NCBI RefSeq assembly: GCF_028693505.1
Contig: NZ_JAQUVF010000005.1
Location: 20,053 to 84,052, forward strand
Length of the DNA: 64,000 nucleotides
Direction of reading: 5' to 3'
Source of the DNA: Oscillibacter sp.
Lineage (GTDB): Bacteria; Bacillota; Clostridia; Oscillospirales; Oscillospiraceae
The position numbers were made by a program, and so were the translations under genes. Positions 60,833 through 64,000 of the stretch are shown piece by piece (within the stretch, counting starts at the first letter, position 1; each line of letters begins with the position of its first letter). The notes beneath the pieces were generated by a model. That model did no database searches and was not told where the DNA came from. It saw nothing but the letters and a program-made list of their open reading frames with translations.

Positions 60833-62302
60833 ATGAAGACCGCACAAGAGTATATCGAGAGTCTGCGCAAGCTGAATACCCGGGTGTACATGTTTGGCGA
60901 GAAGCTGGACAACTGGGTGGATCACCCCATGATCCGTCCCTCCATCAACTGCGTCGCCATGACCTATGCCTGCGCGGAGGACCCGCAGAATGCCGAGCTG
61001 ATGACCGTTACCTCCAGCCTCACCGGCCATAAGATCAACCGCTTCACCCACCTGCATCAGTCCACCGAGGACCTCATTAACAAGGTGAAGATGCAGCGTC
61101 TGCTGGGCCAGAAAACGGCCTCCTGCTTCCAGCGCTGCGTTGGCATGGACTCCTTTAACGCGGTGTTTTCCACCACCTTTGAGGTGGACGAGAAGTACGG
61201 CACCCGCTATCACGAAAACTTCAAAAAGTTTTTGACCATGGTGCAGGACGAGGATCTGGTGGTGGACGGCGCCATGACCGACCCCAAGGGCGACCGGTCC
61301 AAGGCTCCTCACGAGCAGGCCGATCCCGACATGTTCCTCCATGTGGTGGAGCGCCGGGCGGACGGCATCGTGGTCTGCGGCGCCAAGTGCCACCAGACCG
61401 GCTCCGTCAACAGCCACTGGCACATCTTCATGCCCACCATCTCCATGACCGAGGCCGATAAGGACTGGGCAGTTTCCTTCGCCTGCCCCACCGACGCCGA
61501 GGGCATGTACATGATTTACGGCCGCCAGTCCTGCGATACCCGCAAGATGGAGGAGGATTCCTCCATCGACGTGGGCAACGCCAAGTTCGGCGGTCAGGAA
61601 GCACTGGTCGTTCTGGACCACGTGTTCATTCCCAACGAGTACATCTTCCTCAACGGCGAGTATGAATTTGCCGGCATGATGGTGGAGCGCTTTGCCGGCT
61701 ATCACCGCCAGAGCTACGGCGGCTGCAAGGTGGGCGTGGGCGACGTCGTCATCGGCGCAACCGCCCTTGCCGCCGAGTATAACGGCGTGGAGAAGGCCAG
61801 CGCGGTGAAGGATAAGCTCATTGAGATGACCCACCTGAACGAAACGCTGTACTGCTGCGGCATCGCCTGCTCCTCTCAGGGCTTCAAGACCAAGGCCGGC
61901 AACTACCAGATCGATCTGCTGCTGGCCAACGTCTGTAAGCAGAACGTGACCCGCTTCCCCTATGAGATCGTGCGCCTTGCCGAGGACGTGGCCGGCGGAC
62001 TGATGGTCACCATGCCCTCCCAGAAGGACTTCCACTCCGAGACCGTGGTGGGCCGCAGCGGCGAGACCATCGGCGAGATCTGCAACAAGTTCTTTGTGGG
62101 CCGCGAGGGCGTCTCCACCGAGGACCGTCAGCGCGTTATGCGCTTTTTGGAGAATATGTGCCTGGGCGCCGCCGCGGTGGGTTACCGCACCGAGTCCATG
62201 CACGGCGCCGGTTCTCCTCAGGCCCAGCGCATCATGATCGCCCGTCAGGGCAATATTCAGGGCAAGAAGCAGTTTGCCAAGGATATCGCCGGCATTCGCT
62301 AA
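60833..62302 (+). CDS. abfD: 4-hydroxybutyryl-CoA dehydratase / vinylacetyl-CoA isomerase
   Basis: The 489-residue flavoprotein dehydrates 4-hydroxybutyryl-CoA to crotonyl-CoA by a radical mechanism, in 4-aminobutyrate or succinate fermentation to butyrate. All four ligands of its 4Fe-4S cluster are present: C98 and C102 (ASCFQRCVGMD), H291 and C298 (GYHRQSYGGCKVG), matching Cys99, Cys103, His292 and Cys299 of Clostridium aminobutyricum AbfD. Length is full. It has AAGGAGG before the ATG and is the first gene of the sigma-54-driven operon. A 4-hydroxyphenylacetate hydroxylase-fold monooxygenase is excluded by the cluster ligands. Confidence 0.97.
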   Translation: MKTAQEYIESLRKLNTRVYMFGEKLDNWVDHPMIRPSINCVAMTYACAEDPQNAELMTVTSSLTGHKINRFTHLHQSTEDLINKVKMQRLLGQKTASCFQRCVGMDSFNAVFSTTFEVDEKYGTRYHENFKKFLTMVQDEDLVVDGAMTDPKGDRSKAPHEQADPDMFLHVVERRADGIVVCGAKCHQTGSVNSHWHIFMPTISMTEADKDWAVSFACPTDAEGMYMIYGRQSCDTRKMEEDSSIDVGNAKFGGQEALVVLDHVFIPNEYIFLNGEYEFAGMMVERFAGYHRQSYGGCKVGVGDVVIGATALAAEYNGVEKASAVKDKLIEMTHLNETLYCCGIACSSQGFKTKAGNYQIDLLLANVCKQNVTRFPYEIVRLAEDVAGGLMVTMPSQKDFHSETVVGRSGETIGEICNKFFVGREGVSTEDRQRVMRFLENMCLGAAAVGYRTESMHGAGSPQAQRIMIARQGNIQGKKQFAKDIAGIR

Positions 62303-62473
62303 GACCTTCCCGCTGCGGGCTTTGCCCCGCGACGGACTTCGGAAAGATTTGGGGGACCCCGGTTCCCCAATCTTCCTCCGGCTTCATCTGAAAAAAGATT
62401 CCGCTGTACGGAATTGCGAGTTTGTGAGTCCTGCCGAAAGGCTTTCTATAAAATTTAAATGTAAGGAGTATAC

Positions 62474-63616
<1,143 letters not shown>

Positions 63617-63652
63617 TACTGCTCTTTGCCAAAAGCGCGGAACCATGTTTTT

Positions 63653-63770
63653 GGCACGGCATGATATGCCGTGCCGCCAAGGGCGGCAAAGACAGCGTTG
63701 AACTTTGTTTTCGGTGGCGCTGCCGCCGGGCCGCGATGCGCGGCCCAATAAAACGGACTGCCGTTTTATT
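63653..63770 (+). repeat. three perfect hairpins between bcd and etfB
   Basis: GGCACGGCAT-GAT-ATGCCGTGCC (63653-63675), GGGCCGCG-ATG-CGCGGCCC (63728-63746) and directly after it AATAAAACGG-ACTG-CCGTTTTATT (63747-63770). None has a T run, so they are more likely processing or stability elements than terminators. Confidence 0.65.
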
Positions 63771-63800
63771 GAAAATCAGTATAAGAGGAGAAGAAACGAC

Positions 63801-64000
63801 ATGAAGATTATTGTATGTGTCAAGCAGGTCCCCGATACCTCCGGCAAGGTGGCCGTGAATCCGGACGGCACGCTGAACCGTGCGTCCATGCAGACCATCA
63901 CGAACCCGGACGACATGAACGCGGTGGAAGCCGCGCTGAAGCTCAAGGACGCCACCGGCTGCAAGGTCACCGTGGTCACCATGGGTCCTCCCCCCGCTGC
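63801..64000 (+). CDS. etfB: electron transfer flavoprotein beta subunit, 5' part
   Basis: The frame starts at ATG 63801 after AAGAGGAG and runs to the window edge (66 codons). The sequence KIIVCVKQVPDTSGKVAVNPDGTLNR and ITNPDDMNAVEAALKLKD, followed by VTVVTMGPP, is that of EtfB. With EtfA, expected just downstream, it carries electrons to butyryl-CoA dehydrogenase. Confidence 0.95.
   Translation, partial: MKIIVCVKQVPDTSGKVAVNPDGTLNRASMQTITNPDDMNAVEAALKLKDATGCKVTVVTMGPPPA

Noticed and set aside
63652..63669. TGGCACGGCATGATATGC as a second sigma-54 promoter before etfB
   Set aside because: The GG to GC distance is 13 bases, not 10, and the bases belong to a perfect hairpin.

Overview
The window looks like a chromosomal segment of a high-GC anaerobic Firmicute, most likely a gut clostridium of the Oscillospiraceae (Flavonifractor / Intestinimonas / Lawsonibacter type). 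This is inferred from the mix of Bacillota-style housekeeping order (gdpP-rplI-dnaB; tilS-hpt-ftsH), rubrerythrin and peroxiredoxin, RNase J, selenium-dependent molybdenum hydroxylase maturation genes and a 4-hydroxybutyryl-CoA / butyryl-CoA (butyrate-forming) operon. No rRNA, tRNA, CRISPR array or insertion sequence was seen.

Layout. 1-768: 3' part of an AbgB-like M20 amidohydrolase interrupted by a frameshift. 0.85-7 kb: MarR-MATE efflux pair, DegV protein, rubrerythrin, peroxiredoxin, RNase J. 7.4-15.2 kb: gdpP, rplI, dnaB, then the overlapping tilS-hpt and ftsH, followed by a run of hairpins. 15.7-20.7 kb: a complete branched-chain amino acid type ABC transporter (livJHMGF). 21-22.8 kb: AraC regulator and esterase. 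23-29.4 kb: TetR-controlled RND pump with adaptor and TolC-like protein. 29.5-35.6 kb: hexuronate catabolism (GntR regulator, KduD-like SDR, glycerol dehydrogenase-like enzyme, UxuA, UxuB). 35.6-38 kb: an AEC transporter, two unlisted small ORFs and an orphan phage-fibre-like protein. 38.2-43.3 kb: surface polysaccharide genes. 43.4-45 kb: acetyltransferase and carbamate kinase.

45.2-57.5 kb is one functional block made of two divergent operons. Leftward, ten tightly packed genes encode a ModE-like regulator, XdhC, a MoeA-like protein, MoaC, MoaA, a MOSC-MogA fusion, ModABC and a NifS-like cysteine desulfurase. Rightward lie YqeC, YqeB, SelD, a DUF3343 protein and YedF. Together they import molybdate, build molybdopterin, supply sulfur and selenium and mature a selenium-dependent molybdenum hydroxylase. 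The hydroxylase itself is not in the window. Both operons start from one palindrome that contains both -35 boxes.

57.5-64 kb is a compact sigma-54 circuit. rpoN and a PAS-AAA+-Fis enhancer-binding protein are transcribed leftward. A near-perfect -24/-12 promoter and three copies of a CTATTCA-N4-TGAATAG site lie between them and a rightward operon for 4-hydroxybutyryl-CoA dehydratase, an acyl-CoA dehydrogenase and EtfB (cut by the window end). The dedicated regulator, its own sigma factor, its apparent binding sites and its target promoter can all be read from this one locus, which is the most notable feature here.
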